This document shows positions 33,421 through 41,587 of a stretch of DNA of 64,000 nt, one piece after another (the stretch's first letter is position 1; every line of letters begins with the position of its first letter). Under the pieces are notes generated by a model that saw nothing but the letters and a program-made list of their open reading frames with translations, was not told where the DNA came from and ran no database searches. The stretch covers positions 1 through 64,000 of the forward strand of contig DAIQOK010000001.1 in assembly GCA_036787895.1 (NCBI GenBank), in the 5' to 3' direction. The DNA comes from UBA7662 sp036787895. GTDB lineage: Bacteria; Bacteroidota; Bacteroidia; UBA7662. Position numbers and translations under genes: made by a program.

Positions 33421-35373
33421 TTAGATGTCGAGTTTAGCGTAACGTGCGTTTTGTTCGATGAACTCCCGGCGCGGTGGTACTTCATCGCCCATGAGCATGC
33501 TGAATATATGATCTGCTTCAGCAGCACTTTCGATAGTTATCTGACGCAAGGTGCGTGTTTCCGGGTTCATAGTGGTATCCCAAAGCTGCTCTGCATTCAT
33601 CTCTCCCAAACCTTTGTAACGTTGAATATGAACTGAGCTTTCGTTACCACCTTTGGCCAGGGCTGTCACCGCTTCGAGGCGCTCTTTGTCGTTCCAGGCA
33701 TAGGTTTGATCTTTACCTTTTTTGACGAGGTAGAGTGGAGGTGTTGCAATGTAGATATAACCCGACTCAATCAGCTCCTTCATATAACGGAAGAAGAAAG
33801 TCATAATCAAGGTGGTAATGTGTGAACCATCTACGTCAGCATCGGTCATGATGATGATTTTGTGGTAACGCAGTTTGGAAGTATTGAGTGCTTTGCTGTC
33901 GTCTTCGGTGCCGATGGTTACCCCGAGGGCGGTGAAAATGTTGCGAATTTCTTCGTTTTCGTAGATTTTATGCTCCATGGCTTTTTCTACGTTCAGGATT
34001 TTACCTCTGAGCGGTAAGATGGCCTGGAAGGCGCGGTTACGACCTTGTTTGGCCGTTCCACCCGCCGAGTCTCCTTCGACGAGGTAAATTTCACAAAGCG
34101 AAGGATCGTTTTCGGAACAGTCGGCAAGTTTGCCCGGCATGCTGTTGCCCGAAAGTACGTTTTTCCGCTGCACCATTTCCCGAGCCTTACGTGCTGCATG
34201 CCTGGCAGTGGCCGCGAGTATTACCTTGTTGATAATCATGCGGGCTTCCCGAGGATTTTCTTCGAGGAAGTTGTTCAAGGCTTCGGCCACAGCGGTGTTC
34301 ACGGCACCTATTACTTCGTTGTTGCCGAGTTTGGTTTTGGTCTGGCCCTCAAACTGCGGTTCCATTACTTTCACCGAAATAACTGCGGTCAAACCTTCGC
34401 GAAAGTCATCCCCGGCGATGTCGAATTTCAACTTGGCGGTCATGCCTTCTTTATCGGCATAGGTTTTTAACACCCGGGTGAGTGCCTGCCGGAAACCGGC
34501 GACATGCGTACCGCCTTCGTGGGTATTGATGTTGTTAACGTAACTGTGTACGTTTTCTGAATAGGAGTTGTTGTATTGTAAAGCAACCTCTACAGGCACA
34601 GTGCCTTTGTTGTTTTCGATATAGATGGGCTCGGGTATGAGGGCCTCACGTGTGGCATCGAGATACGCTACAAACTCACGTAATCCGCCTTCTGAGAAGA
34701 AACTCTCGGATTTGAACTCCCCTTTTTCATCTTGTTCGCGCTCATCGGTGATGGTAAGACGGATGCCTTTGTTGAGGTAGGCCAGCTCACGCAAGCGGGC
34801 GGCTAACGTACCATAGTTGTATTCAGATACTATAAAAATGGTATCGTCAGGGGTAAAGGTGATGATGGTGCCACGGTAATCAGTCTCGCCCACTTCACGC
34901 ACCTCAAATTGGGGCTTTCCACAGCTGTATTCCTGCTCGAATTTTTTTCCATTGCGATGTACTTCCGCCCGCAAAAAGGTGGAAAGGGCATTCACACAGG
35001 AAACACCTACACCGTGCAAACCACCTGATACTTTGTAAGAGTCTTTATCAAACTTACCCCCGGCATGTAATACGGTCATTACAACTTCCAAAGCCGACCG
35101 CTTTTCCTTTTGGTGCATGTCGGTGGGTATACCGCGACCGTTGTCTTTTACGGTAATGCTATTATTGGGGTGTATAAAAACGTCGATCGTGTCACAATGC
35201 CCGGCCAGGGCTTCGTCGATAGAGTTGTCTACGACTTCGTATACCAGGTGATGTAATCCTTTTACACCTACATCACCAATATACATGGCTGGGCGCTTAC
35301 GTACGGCCTCGAGGCCTTCGAGGACCTGGATATTGTCCGCTGAATATTGGGTAGTTTCTTGCTTTACACTCAT
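33421..35373 (-). CDS. gyrB: DNA gyrase subunit B
   Basis: GyrB supplies the ATPase and TOPRIM half of gyrase, which introduces negative supercoils. The GHKL ATPase has VVDNSIDEALAGHCD and SGGLHGVGVSCVNALS; the TOPRIM domain has EGDSAGGTAKQGR and a DADVDGSHI acidic triad. The C-terminus ends with LWDTTMNPETRTLRQI and PPRREFIEQNA. At 650 residues it is the short form without the extra insert of proteobacterial GyrB. Two -7 elements occur 24-33 bases upstream. It heads the lolD-recQ-GT4 run. Confidence 0.96.
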   Translation of the reverse strand: MSVKQETTQYSADNIQVLEGLEAVRKRPAMYIGDVGVKGLHHLVYEVVDNSIDEALAGHCDTIDVFIHPNNSITVKDNGRGIPTDMHQKEKRSALEVVMTVLHAGGKFDKDSYKVSGGLHGVGVSCVNALSTFLRAEVHRNGKKFEQEYSCGKPQFEVREVGETDYRGTIITFTPDDTIFIVSEYNYGTLAARLRELAYLNKGIRLTITDEREQDEKGEFKSESFFSEGGLREFVAYLDATREALIPEPIYIENNKGTVPVEVALQYNNSYSENVHSYVNNINTHEGGTHVAGFRQALTRVLKTYADKEGMTAKLKFDIAGDDFREGLTAVISVKVMEPQFEGQTKTKLGNNEVIGAVNTAVAEALNNFLEENPREARMIINKVILAATARHAARKAREMVQRKNVLSGNSMPGKLADCSENDPSLCEIYLVEGDSAGGTAKQGRNRAFQAILPLRGKILNVEKAMEHKIYENEEIRNIFTALGVTIGTEDDSKALNTSKLRYHKIIIMTDADVDGSHITTLIMTFFFRYMKELIESGYIYIATPPLYLVKKGKDQTYAWNDKERLEAVTALAKGGNESSVHIQRYKGLGEMNAEQLWDTTMNPETRTLRQITIESAAEADHIFSMLMGDEVPPRREFIEQNARYAKLDI

Positions 35374-35397
35374 GGTTTGGGTATCGTCCTAAAACAT

Positions 35398-35414
35398 CAA
35401 AGATAGCAAAATTA
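35398..35414 (-). promoter_or_regulatory. tandem -7 elements for gyrB
   Basis: On the minus strand TAATTTTG (35414-35407) and TATCTTTG (35405-35398) both match TAnnTTTG perfectly, the second 24 bases before the ATG. No TTG lies at the canonical -33 spacing. The rest of the 226-base gap to the rluA-type gene shows no other clear element. Confidence 0.5.
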
Positions 35415-35599
35415 GGGGCTTAAAGCAGGTTTTTTGTTCACAGTTGACGCCAAATGTGGAAAAAATATGGATAGCTGCAACAGCCGATACATCAAGGCAG
35501 AATTCAGCTTGCTTTACTGCTTTATTAAGTCAAAAAGTTGGAATGGTCGAGCAAAAAAACAACCAGTTCAGCGTATACATTCAGCCTATTTTAGGCCAT

Positions 35600-36526
35600 T
35601 CATGGCTGATTTTGCTCCAATAATGCCATTGCAGTTGCTAAATCATCCGGCCAAGCCGATTCAAACCGCATGGCCTTGCCATTCATGGGGTGGGTAAAAC
35701 CCAACAACGAAGCGTGTAGCGCAAGTCGTGGCCAGTAGGAAGGTGTTACAACTACTGGCTGGGGATATCGACTGTCGCCCAGCAAACCATGACCGAGATA
35801 ATGCATATGTACACGCAACTGGTGGGTGCGACCGGTTTTAGGGAAAAGTGCCATTTTACTTGCTGGTCCATGACTACTTACAAAAACATAATCTGTGACT
35901 GAATCCTTGCCATGACTGCCATCTTCGAAAACCTGTATGATTTTTTCATTTACCGGATGTCGACCCATCTTGACATTCAACTGGCCACTTTCGGGCTCAG
36001 GTTTGCCCCAAACAAGGGCGTGGTAACATTTTTCGATTGTGCCTTCCTGAAATTGCAGTTCCAGCTTGCGGGCAGCTGCACGGGTTTTAGCAATTACCAA
36101 TAAACCTGAGGTATCCTTGTCTAACCGGTGAACCAGCGATTCGGTAAGCAAGGAGGTGGTGTCGTTGATGCGGCGGTAATGATGTTTCAAAGCGTTGAGC
36201 AAGGTGCCATTAAAATTTCCCAAACCGGGGTGCATAGGCATGCCGGCTTGTTTGTCGATGACCATCAAAAACAAGTCTTCATAGATGATATTCAAAGGAA
36301 TGTCTTCTGGCGCTATGGTCTGTGGTGCATGCAGTTGGACCTCAATTAAAGTACCGGCTTTGATGGCATAACCTGCCGGAATCACTTTGCCGGCAATGCG
36401 AATTCTGCCTTTATGAAAAAGGTTGTCGAGTTGAAATTCATTGATTCCCTGGATGCGGCCTTTCAAAAAGGCTGCCGCAGTAGAATAATCTTTGGCCGGG
36501 GTAAATTGAAGATAAGGGGATTTCAC
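35600..36526 (-). CDS. RluA-family rRNA/tRNA pseudouridine synthase
   Basis: An S4-like RNA-binding domain (about 10-75; FHKGRIRIAGKVIPAGYAIKAG) precedes a pseudouridine synthase domain with the catalytic Asp in VHRLDKDTSGLLVIAKT near 140. The layout is that of RluD/RluC-type enzymes that modify 23S rRNA. The exact site modified is not predictable. A perfect -7 element ends 4 bases before the ATG. Confidence 0.9.
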   Translation of the reverse strand: MKSPYLQFTPAKDYSTAAAFLKGRIQGINEFQLDNLFHKGRIRIAGKVIPAGYAIKAGTLIEVQLHAPQTIAPEDIPLNIIYEDLFLMVIDKQAGMPMHPGLGNFNGTLLNALKHHYRRINDTTSLLTESLVHRLDKDTSGLLVIAKTRAAARKLELQFQEGTIEKCYHALVWGKPEPESGQLNVKMGRHPVNEKIIQVFEDGSHGKDSVTDYVFVSSHGPASKMALFPKTGRTHQLRVHMHYLGHGLLGDSRYPQPVVVTPSYWPRLALHASLLGFTHPMNGKAMRFESAWPDDLATAMALLEQNQP

Positions 36527-36530
36527 CCCG

Positions 36531-36538
36531 CAAAAATA
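36531..36538 (-). promoter_or_regulatory. -7 element abutting the pseudouridine synthase start
   Basis: TATTTTTG on the minus strand is a perfect TAnnTTTG, ending 4 bases from the ATG (36526), so the transcript would be leaderless or nearly so. Confidence 0.45.
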
Positions 36539-36615
36539 GACGAATTCGACTGTTTTGCCGAAGGGAATTGGTGTTTATGCCCATTTAGATTGGTCAAAAA
36601 ATTGTTTCTTTGCCC

Positions 36616-38397
36616 ATGGGCAAATCCGACCGCTATTATCTGCAGAGCTTACAGTGGATCAGAACCCACATCAGACCAGGCACACTCATCATCCTGGTAA
36701 GTGTACTGATTGGATTGGCGGTTGGTCTGGCTGCAGTAGGGCTGAAGTCCTTGCTTCACTTTTTCGAAGCCACAGTATTGGATTATTTTCCTCGTTTTTT
36801 ATTGTTTTTTCTGCCGCTTATCGGGGTTTTTGGGGTAGCACTCATCAATCGGTCTTTTTTTAAAGAAAGCAAACAAGAGCAAGGTTTGAGCGGGGTATTG
36901 TATGCTATTTCCCGCCAAAGTAGCTTCATGAAACGCACTTTGATGTATTCCCAGCTTTTGTTGTCGAGTCTTACCCTGGCATTCGGTGGTTCGGTGGGTT
37001 TTGAAGCACCCATAGTAGTAACTGGGTCAGCCTGGGGATCGACTTTAGCGAAGTTTTTCCGTTTCGATTTCCGGAACCGAACACTGTTGATTGGCTGTGG
37101 TACGGCTGCGGGCATATCTGCCATCTTTAATGCGCCTATTGCTGGGGTAATCTTTGCGATCGAGGTGATATTGCCGGAGTTTAGCACGAGCAGGTTCATC
37201 CCAATTCTTATTGCGGCAGCCATGGGGAATCTTTTCTCCAGCTTGTTCATTGAAAACGAGGCTATTTTACGGGTAGCACAAACCTCGGCAATTGGCTGGA
37301 ATGATCTCTTTTGGCTCATACTCTTAGGTATATTGGCGGGTTTGCATGCGGTGGGTTTCAGCAGCATCGTTAAACTCACCGGAAGGTGGATGAAAAAAAT
37401 TAGCAGCTGGTGGCAAAAGGCGCTGTTTGGTGGACTAGCCTTGGGTACAATAATTTATTTTTTTCCACCACTATATGGAGAGGGATATGTTGGTATACGC
37501 TCAATTTTAAATGAGCAGGCGCTTGGACTCATCGTAAGCAGCCGTATACCGGGTTTGGCTACCCGACCACTTGATCTAATGCTTTTTATTTCCATGCTTT
37601 TATTTTTAAAACCCTTGGCAGCTGCACTTACAGTCGAAGCGGGGGGTGTTGGCGGTAAGTTTGGGCCATCGCTTGTTACCGGGGCTTATTTGGGCTATGG
37701 ATTCGCTTTTGCCGTCAACCAACTTTTCCCCAGCCTACAATTAAGCCCGGTAAACTATACACTCTTCGGTATGGCAGCCATACTCAGCGGAGTAATGCAT
37801 GCGCCATTAACCGCCATCTTCCTGATTGCCGAAATAACCGGCACTTATGATATAATTGTTCCACTGATGCTGGTGAGCGCTCTGGCTTATTTTACGAAGA
37901 CCTATTTCCAACCACTTTCATTGGTGTCGGGTAAACTTATTCGGAGCGGCGACTTAATTCATCACGATAAAGACCGCCAGGTGTTGCACGAAATGGATCT
38001 GAGTCAGTTCATTGAAAAAGATATAAAAACCATAACCTCCGGGAGTAGTCTTGCGCAATTAGTGGCACTCATTACGCGTAGCAAGCGGAATATTTTTCCG
38101 GTTATCGACAGCCAGAAGAAGTTGTTAGGTGTCATCTTGCTCGATGATATCCGGGGCATCATGTTCGATCGCACCAATTATGAAACTACCACTGTGGATG
38201 AACTTATGCACGACGCTCCAGCAGAGGTAGAGGTAACTACGCCCATGGAAGCAGTCATGCAATTATTTGATGAAACCCAGGCTTGGAACTTACCTGTGGT
38301 GAGAGATGGGACGTATCTCGGCTTTATCAGTAAATCGACAATTTTTTCGGCTTACCGTCAACAATTGAAGACAGGTTCTGGCGTTTCGGAAGAGTAG
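36616..38397 (+). CDS. ClC-family chloride channel or transporter with CBS domains
   Basis: The membrane domain (about 15-440) has the ClC ion-filter regions GFEAP (gating Glu130), FNAPIAGVIFAIEV and GGKFGPSL. A pair of CBS domains at about 455-590 (HEMDLSQFIEKDIKTI, then TTVDELMHD) probably bind nucleotides. The position that in Cl/H+ exchangers is a second, intracellular Glu is Val184 here (AIEV), as in true Cl- channels, so proton coupling may be lost. The ATG at 36616 is preferred over a TTG at 36610. A -7-like element (TTTCTTTG) lies just before it. Confidence 0.88.
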   Translation: MGKSDRYYLQSLQWIRTHIRPGTLIILVSVLIGLAVGLAAVGLKSLLHFFEATVLDYFPRFLLFFLPLIGVFGVALINRSFFKESKQEQGLSGVLYAISRQSSFMKRTLMYSQLLLSSLTLAFGGSVGFEAPIVVTGSAWGSTLAKFFRFDFRNRTLLIGCGTAAGISAIFNAPIAGVIFAIEVILPEFSTSRFIPILIAAAMGNLFSSLFIENEAILRVAQTSAIGWNDLFWLILLGILAGLHAVGFSSIVKLTGRWMKKISSWWQKALFGGLALGTIIYFFPPLYGEGYVGIRSILNEQALGLIVSSRIPGLATRPLDLMLFISMLLFLKPLAAALTVEAGGVGGKFGPSLVTGAYLGYGFAFAVNQLFPSLQLSPVNYTLFGMAAILSGVMHAPLTAIFLIAEITGTYDIIVPLMLVSALAYFTKTYFQPLSLVSGKLIRSGDLIHHDKDRQVLHEMDLSQFIEKDIKTITSGSSLAQLVALITRSKRNIFPVIDSQKKLLGVILLDDIRGIMFDRTNYETTTVDELMHDAPAEVEVTTPMEAVMQLFDETQAWNLPVVRDGTYLGFISKSTIFSAYRQQLKTGSGVSEE

Positions 38398-38576
38398 CAG
38401 GCGACTAAGCCCGCATGGTTTGCCCTGGATAGCTGAGCCAAAGTTTTGTCGGCTTTGGCACAAAGCTTGTAAAGAAGCAGCCGTGCGCGAAAATTTCTTT
38501 ACCATTTCATGACATCTGGTTGCTGAAATTTGCGGGCACAACCCATCCAACTAGTTACCCTAAAACCCAACTTCTT

Positions 38577-39629
38577 ATGCCGGTATTATCCAAACCGATG
38601 AAGGGCAGGACGTCGATGTCGCTTGCCCGAAACATTATTTATTACGCCACCGCTCGTGGGGCCAAGCTTGATTATCTGTTAGAAGCTGCCAATCTGAATG
38701 AAGCATCCATGAACGATCCACAATTTGAGCTCGACATGGAGACGAGCAGTCGTTTGTGGCATGCTGCAGTACTTGAAACGCGAGATACTTTATTTGGTCT
38801 GCATCTCGGTGAACAATCTAATCCCGCCGTTTTGGGTGTAGTCGGACATTTATTTCAGTCTTGTCCTAATTTGCTGGAAGGCATGATGAATTTGCAGCGT
38901 TTCAACGACTTGTTTGGCTCATTGGTCCAATTGAAAGTGATTGAGTCTGATGAAATGTTTGGCTTGCATTTTTTTATCAACGACACATCTTACCAGCACC
39001 AGATGGTTCGTCGCCAGGCGAAAGATGCCTGGATGAGTGGAATAGCCAGTATTTTTTCGAAGATGGGTGCGGGTCAACCTCGGCCAGCCCGTGTTTGTAT
39101 AAGCCGTTTAATCACCGCTCAAACTTCTGAATATCTGCGCGTATTCAGTGGTTGTGATGTTCGTTTCGATCAGGAAGAAGATATCATCTGGTATACCAAA
39201 ACCACCTTGGCCTTGCCGTTGATCAGCTCCAATCCGGATATGTACGCTTATTTTATGCGAATGGCTAACGATCAGCTTGAAGCTATTTCCGGCACCCGCA
39301 GTTTTGCGCGTACCATACAGGATATGTTGCTAGACCATTACAATCAGGGTTTTCCTGGAATTGATCAATTGGCGGATCAATTGCATACCACAACCCGAAC
39401 CATGCAGCGGAAGCTGAAGGCAGAAGGCTTTACCTTTTCACAACTCATCGAGCAAGCCAAACAGGAAATGGCTTTCCGCCTGATGAAATCTCGTAAATAC
39501 AATATTTCGGAGGTGGCCTATATGTTAGGCTTCAGCGAACCGGGGTCTTTTACCCGTAGTTTCCGGAAGTGGACCGGCTTAAGTCCGCGTGCATATTTCA
39601 ATTCGCAGTTTAGGTCGACAGCCGCCTAA
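38577..39629 (+). CDS. AraC-family regulator with N-terminal ligand-binding domain
   Basis: An N-terminal domain (about 25-215) of the OruR/ArgR-like arabinose-binding-type fold is followed by an AraC helix-turn-helix pair at about 260-345, with IDQLADQLHTTTRTMQRKLKAEG and the second-helix signature SEVAYMLGFSEPGSFTRSFRKWTG. Such proteins usually sense a metabolite and activate one or a few operons. The likely start is the ATG at 38577 or at 38598. The target is unknown; the neighbours do not suggest one. A bidirectional terminator follows. Confidence 0.85.
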   Translation: MPVLSKPMKGRTSMSLARNIIYYATARGAKLDYLLEAANLNEASMNDPQFELDMETSSRLWHAAVLETRDTLFGLHLGEQSNPAVLGVVGHLFQSCPNLLEGMMNLQRFNDLFGSLVQLKVIESDEMFGLHFFINDTSYQHQMVRRQAKDAWMSGIASIFSKMGAGQPRPARVCISRLITAQTSEYLRVFSGCDVRFDQEEDIIWYTKTTLALPLISSNPDMYAYFMRMANDQLEAISGTRSFARTIQDMLLDHYNQGFPGIDQLADQLHTTTRTMQRKLKAEGFTFSQLIEQAKQEMAFRLMKSRKYNISEVAYMLGFSEPGSFTRSFRKWTGLSPRAYFNSQFRSTAA

Positions 39630-39632
39630 ACA

Positions 39633-39664
39633 AAAAAAGCCTGCCGATTTCGGCAGGCTTTTTT
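39633..39664. terminator. bidirectional terminator between the AraC gene and pdhB
   Basis: Arms GCCTGCCG and CGGCAGGC with an ATTT loop, flanked by AAAAAA on one side and TTTTTT on the other, between convergent genes. Confidence 0.92.
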
Positions 39665-39677
39665 ATTTTTATTACGC

Positions 39678-40661
39678 TTATTTGCGCAAATACATGACTT
39701 CATTGACGGCTTTCACCACCTTCTCAACCGAGGGTAGGTAGGCGCCTACCAATGGCAAAGCATAAGGCATAGGCACGTCAGAACCATTTACACGTAATAC
39801 CGGTGCATCGAGGTAATCGAAAGCATTGCGTTGTACACGGAATGCAATTTCGGAAGAGATAGAGGCGAAGGGCCAGCTTTCATCTATCACTACCAGACGG
39901 TTGGTTTTTTTGACCGAATTGATAATGGTTTCGTGGTCGAGCGGTCGAATCGTGCGTAGGTCGATAACCTCCGCTGAGATGCCATTTTTGGCCAATTCTT
40001 CAGCAGCAGCCAATACCACCTTCATCATTTTATTGTAGGAAACCAGGGTAACATCGGTACCAGCTCTTTTAACGTCGGCTACACCAATGGGGATGATGTA
40101 TTCACCTTCGGGAACTTCGCCTTTGTCGCCATACATCTGTTCCGATTCCATAAAAATAACCGGGTCATCATCGCGTATGGCTGCTTTCAGCAAACCTTTG
40201 GCATCGTATGGGTTGGAAGGAGAGATGACTTTTAAGCCGGGAACATTGGCATACCAGCTTTCGAATACTTGGGAGTGTTGGGCGGCCAGGGTACCTGCCG
40301 AGCCACTCGGACCGCGGAATACCATGGGTACGTTAAATTGCCCCCCCGACATGCTCAGCATCTTGGCAGCGGCATTAACCACTTGATCAATAGCTACCAG
40401 GGAGAAGTTAAAGGTCATAAACTCGATGATGGGACGCAGGCCATTCATGGCAGCACCAACACCTATACCTGCGAAACCTAATTCGGCAATTGGGGTGTCG
40501 ATAACACGGCGGGCACCGAATTCATCGAGCATGCCCTGACTCACTTTGTAGGCACCATTGTATTCGGCAACCTCTTCACCCATTAAAAATACGCGCTCAT
40601 CGCGACGCATTTCTTCTTGCATGGCTTCACGAAGCGCTTCGCGCATCTGTATTTCCCTCAT
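39678..40661 (-). CDS. pdhB: pyruvate dehydrogenase E1 component, beta subunit
   Basis: The beta subunit of the thiamine-diphosphate E1 enzyme, which decarboxylates pyruvate and passes the acetyl group to lipoyl-E2. It opens MREIQMREALREAMQEEMRRDERVF, has GEEVAEYNGAYKVSQG, the beta-subunit core DTPIAELGFAGIGVGAAMNGLRPI and a C-terminal RIDESWPF-like segment (VIDESWPFASI). The length of 327 matches PdhB; a branched-chain enzyme is less likely. The ATG at 40661 is preferred over 40697. The alpha subunit is not in this window. Confidence 0.9.
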   Translation of the reverse strand: MREIQMREALREAMQEEMRRDERVFLMGEEVAEYNGAYKVSQGMLDEFGARRVIDTPIAELGFAGIGVGAAMNGLRPIIEFMTFNFSLVAIDQVVNAAAKMLSMSGGQFNVPMVFRGPSGSAGTLAAQHSQVFESWYANVPGLKVISPSNPYDAKGLLKAAIRDDDPVIFMESEQMYGDKGEVPEGEYIIPIGVADVKRAGTDVTLVSYNKMMKVVLAAAEELAKNGISAEVIDLRTIRPLDHETIINSVKKTNRLVVIDESWPFASISSEIAFRVQRNAFDYLDAPVLRVNGSDVPMPYALPLVGAYLPSVEKVVKAVNEVMYLRK

Positions 40662-40734
40662 GGATTGGCTTTTTTTGTTGGCAATTTGCGGACACAATTA
40701 TAGGCAAAAACGCCTTAAAATGCTACGGTAGCTC

Positions 40735-41439
40735 TCAGGCTTTTACTTTCGGCCCCTTAGGCATAAGAGGTCTGATTTCCACATCAACGGTCAGGAAATT
40801 CGGTGAACTCTGAATTAGCTGCGTAATACACTTCGCAACGTCTTCGGCTTGCAGCATATTTTTACTAGGGGTGATGGCCTCAACCAGGTCAAAGAAATTG
40901 GTTTCCACTGAGCCGGGGTAAATGCAGCTTACCTTAATGCCATCTTCACGTAACTCTTTATATAAACTGTGAGATATGCCTCTTACCGCATATTTGGTCG
41001 CCGAATAGCCACTACCATGTACAACACCATCCAACCCGGCTATCGAAGAGATATTGATGATGTGACCACTTTGTTTGGCTTTCAAAAAGGGTACGATGGT
41101 ACGGGTACAATACATCAAGCCGTGAACATTAGTAGCAAACATGGCATGCCATTGCTCTAAGGGGAGCTCTTCTAAGCGGCCGAAATGACCAAAACCGGCA
41201 TTGTTGATCAGCCCATAGAAGTCGTCGCCTAATTTTAATCTGGTTTGCAGCATAGCCGACTCTACCTGAGCCAATATGCTTACATCGCATTTGAAAAAAT
41301 GAAAATCGGGAGATGAAATTTTGGGTGCGTTGCGACCCCAACCAGCGACACGATAGCCTTCAGCTAATAAGGCTAATACACAAGCTTTTCCGATGCCTTT
41401 ACTCACACCGGTGACGATAATTATTGGTTTTTTGCTCAT
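40735..41439 (-). CDS. short-chain dehydrogenase/reductase
   Basis: A 234-residue classical SDR with VTGVSKGIGKACV at 9-21, NNAGFGHFG near 86, catalytic Ser in INISSIAG and YSATKYAVRG near 148. Substrate unknown; the closest functional groups are 3-oxoacyl reductases and sepiapterin-reductase-like enzymes. A perfect -7 element lies 4 bases before the ATG, predicting a leaderless mRNA. Confidence 0.87.
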   Translation of the reverse strand: MSKKPIIIVTGVSKGIGKACVLALLAEGYRVAGWGRNAPKISSPDFHFFKCDVSILAQVESAMLQTRLKLGDDFYGLINNAGFGHFGRLEELPLEQWHAMFATNVHGLMYCTRTIVPFLKAKQSGHIINISSIAGLDGVVHGSGYSATKYAVRGISHSLYKELREDGIKVSCIYPGSVETNFFDLVEAITPSKNMLQAEDVAKCITQLIQSSPNFLTVDVEIRPLMPKGPKVKA

Positions 41440-41443
41440 GGCG

Positions 41444-41451
41444 CAAATATA
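41444..41451 (-). promoter_or_regulatory. -7 element abutting the SDR start
   Basis: TATATTTG on the minus strand matches TAnnTTTG perfectly, ending 4 bases from the ATG at 41439. Confidence 0.45.
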
Positions 41452-41474
41452 GCAGCAGTTGTGGTGGAATAAAA

Positions 41475-41540
41475 AAAAGCCTTGCTGTTATGCCTTACGA
41501 GGAGAATTATTCTCCATAAGGTGCATCAGCCAAGGCTTTT
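41475..41540 (-). terminator. long hairpin terminator after the first giant T9SS protein gene
   Basis: The outer arms AAAAGCCTTG and CAAGGCTTTT pair perfectly, the inner sequence continues with CTG/CAG, CTTA/TAAG and GGAGAAT/ATTCTCC segments separated by small bulges. The minus strand then runs into eight T's. At 66 bases it is far longer than the other terminators here. Confidence 0.75.
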
Positions 41541-41587
41541 ATTAATTGGAAGTTGAATTGGCCGAGCTGAATAAACTCAGCCAATTT

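Noticed and set aside
33417..33527. N-terminal extension of the LolD-like ATPase
   Set aside because: It would overlap the gyrB coding end and place 37 unrelated residues before the family start.
38520..38576. TTG-initiated N-terminal extension of the AraC regulator
   Set aside because: The added residues look non-conserved and an ATG at 38577 gives a normal length.
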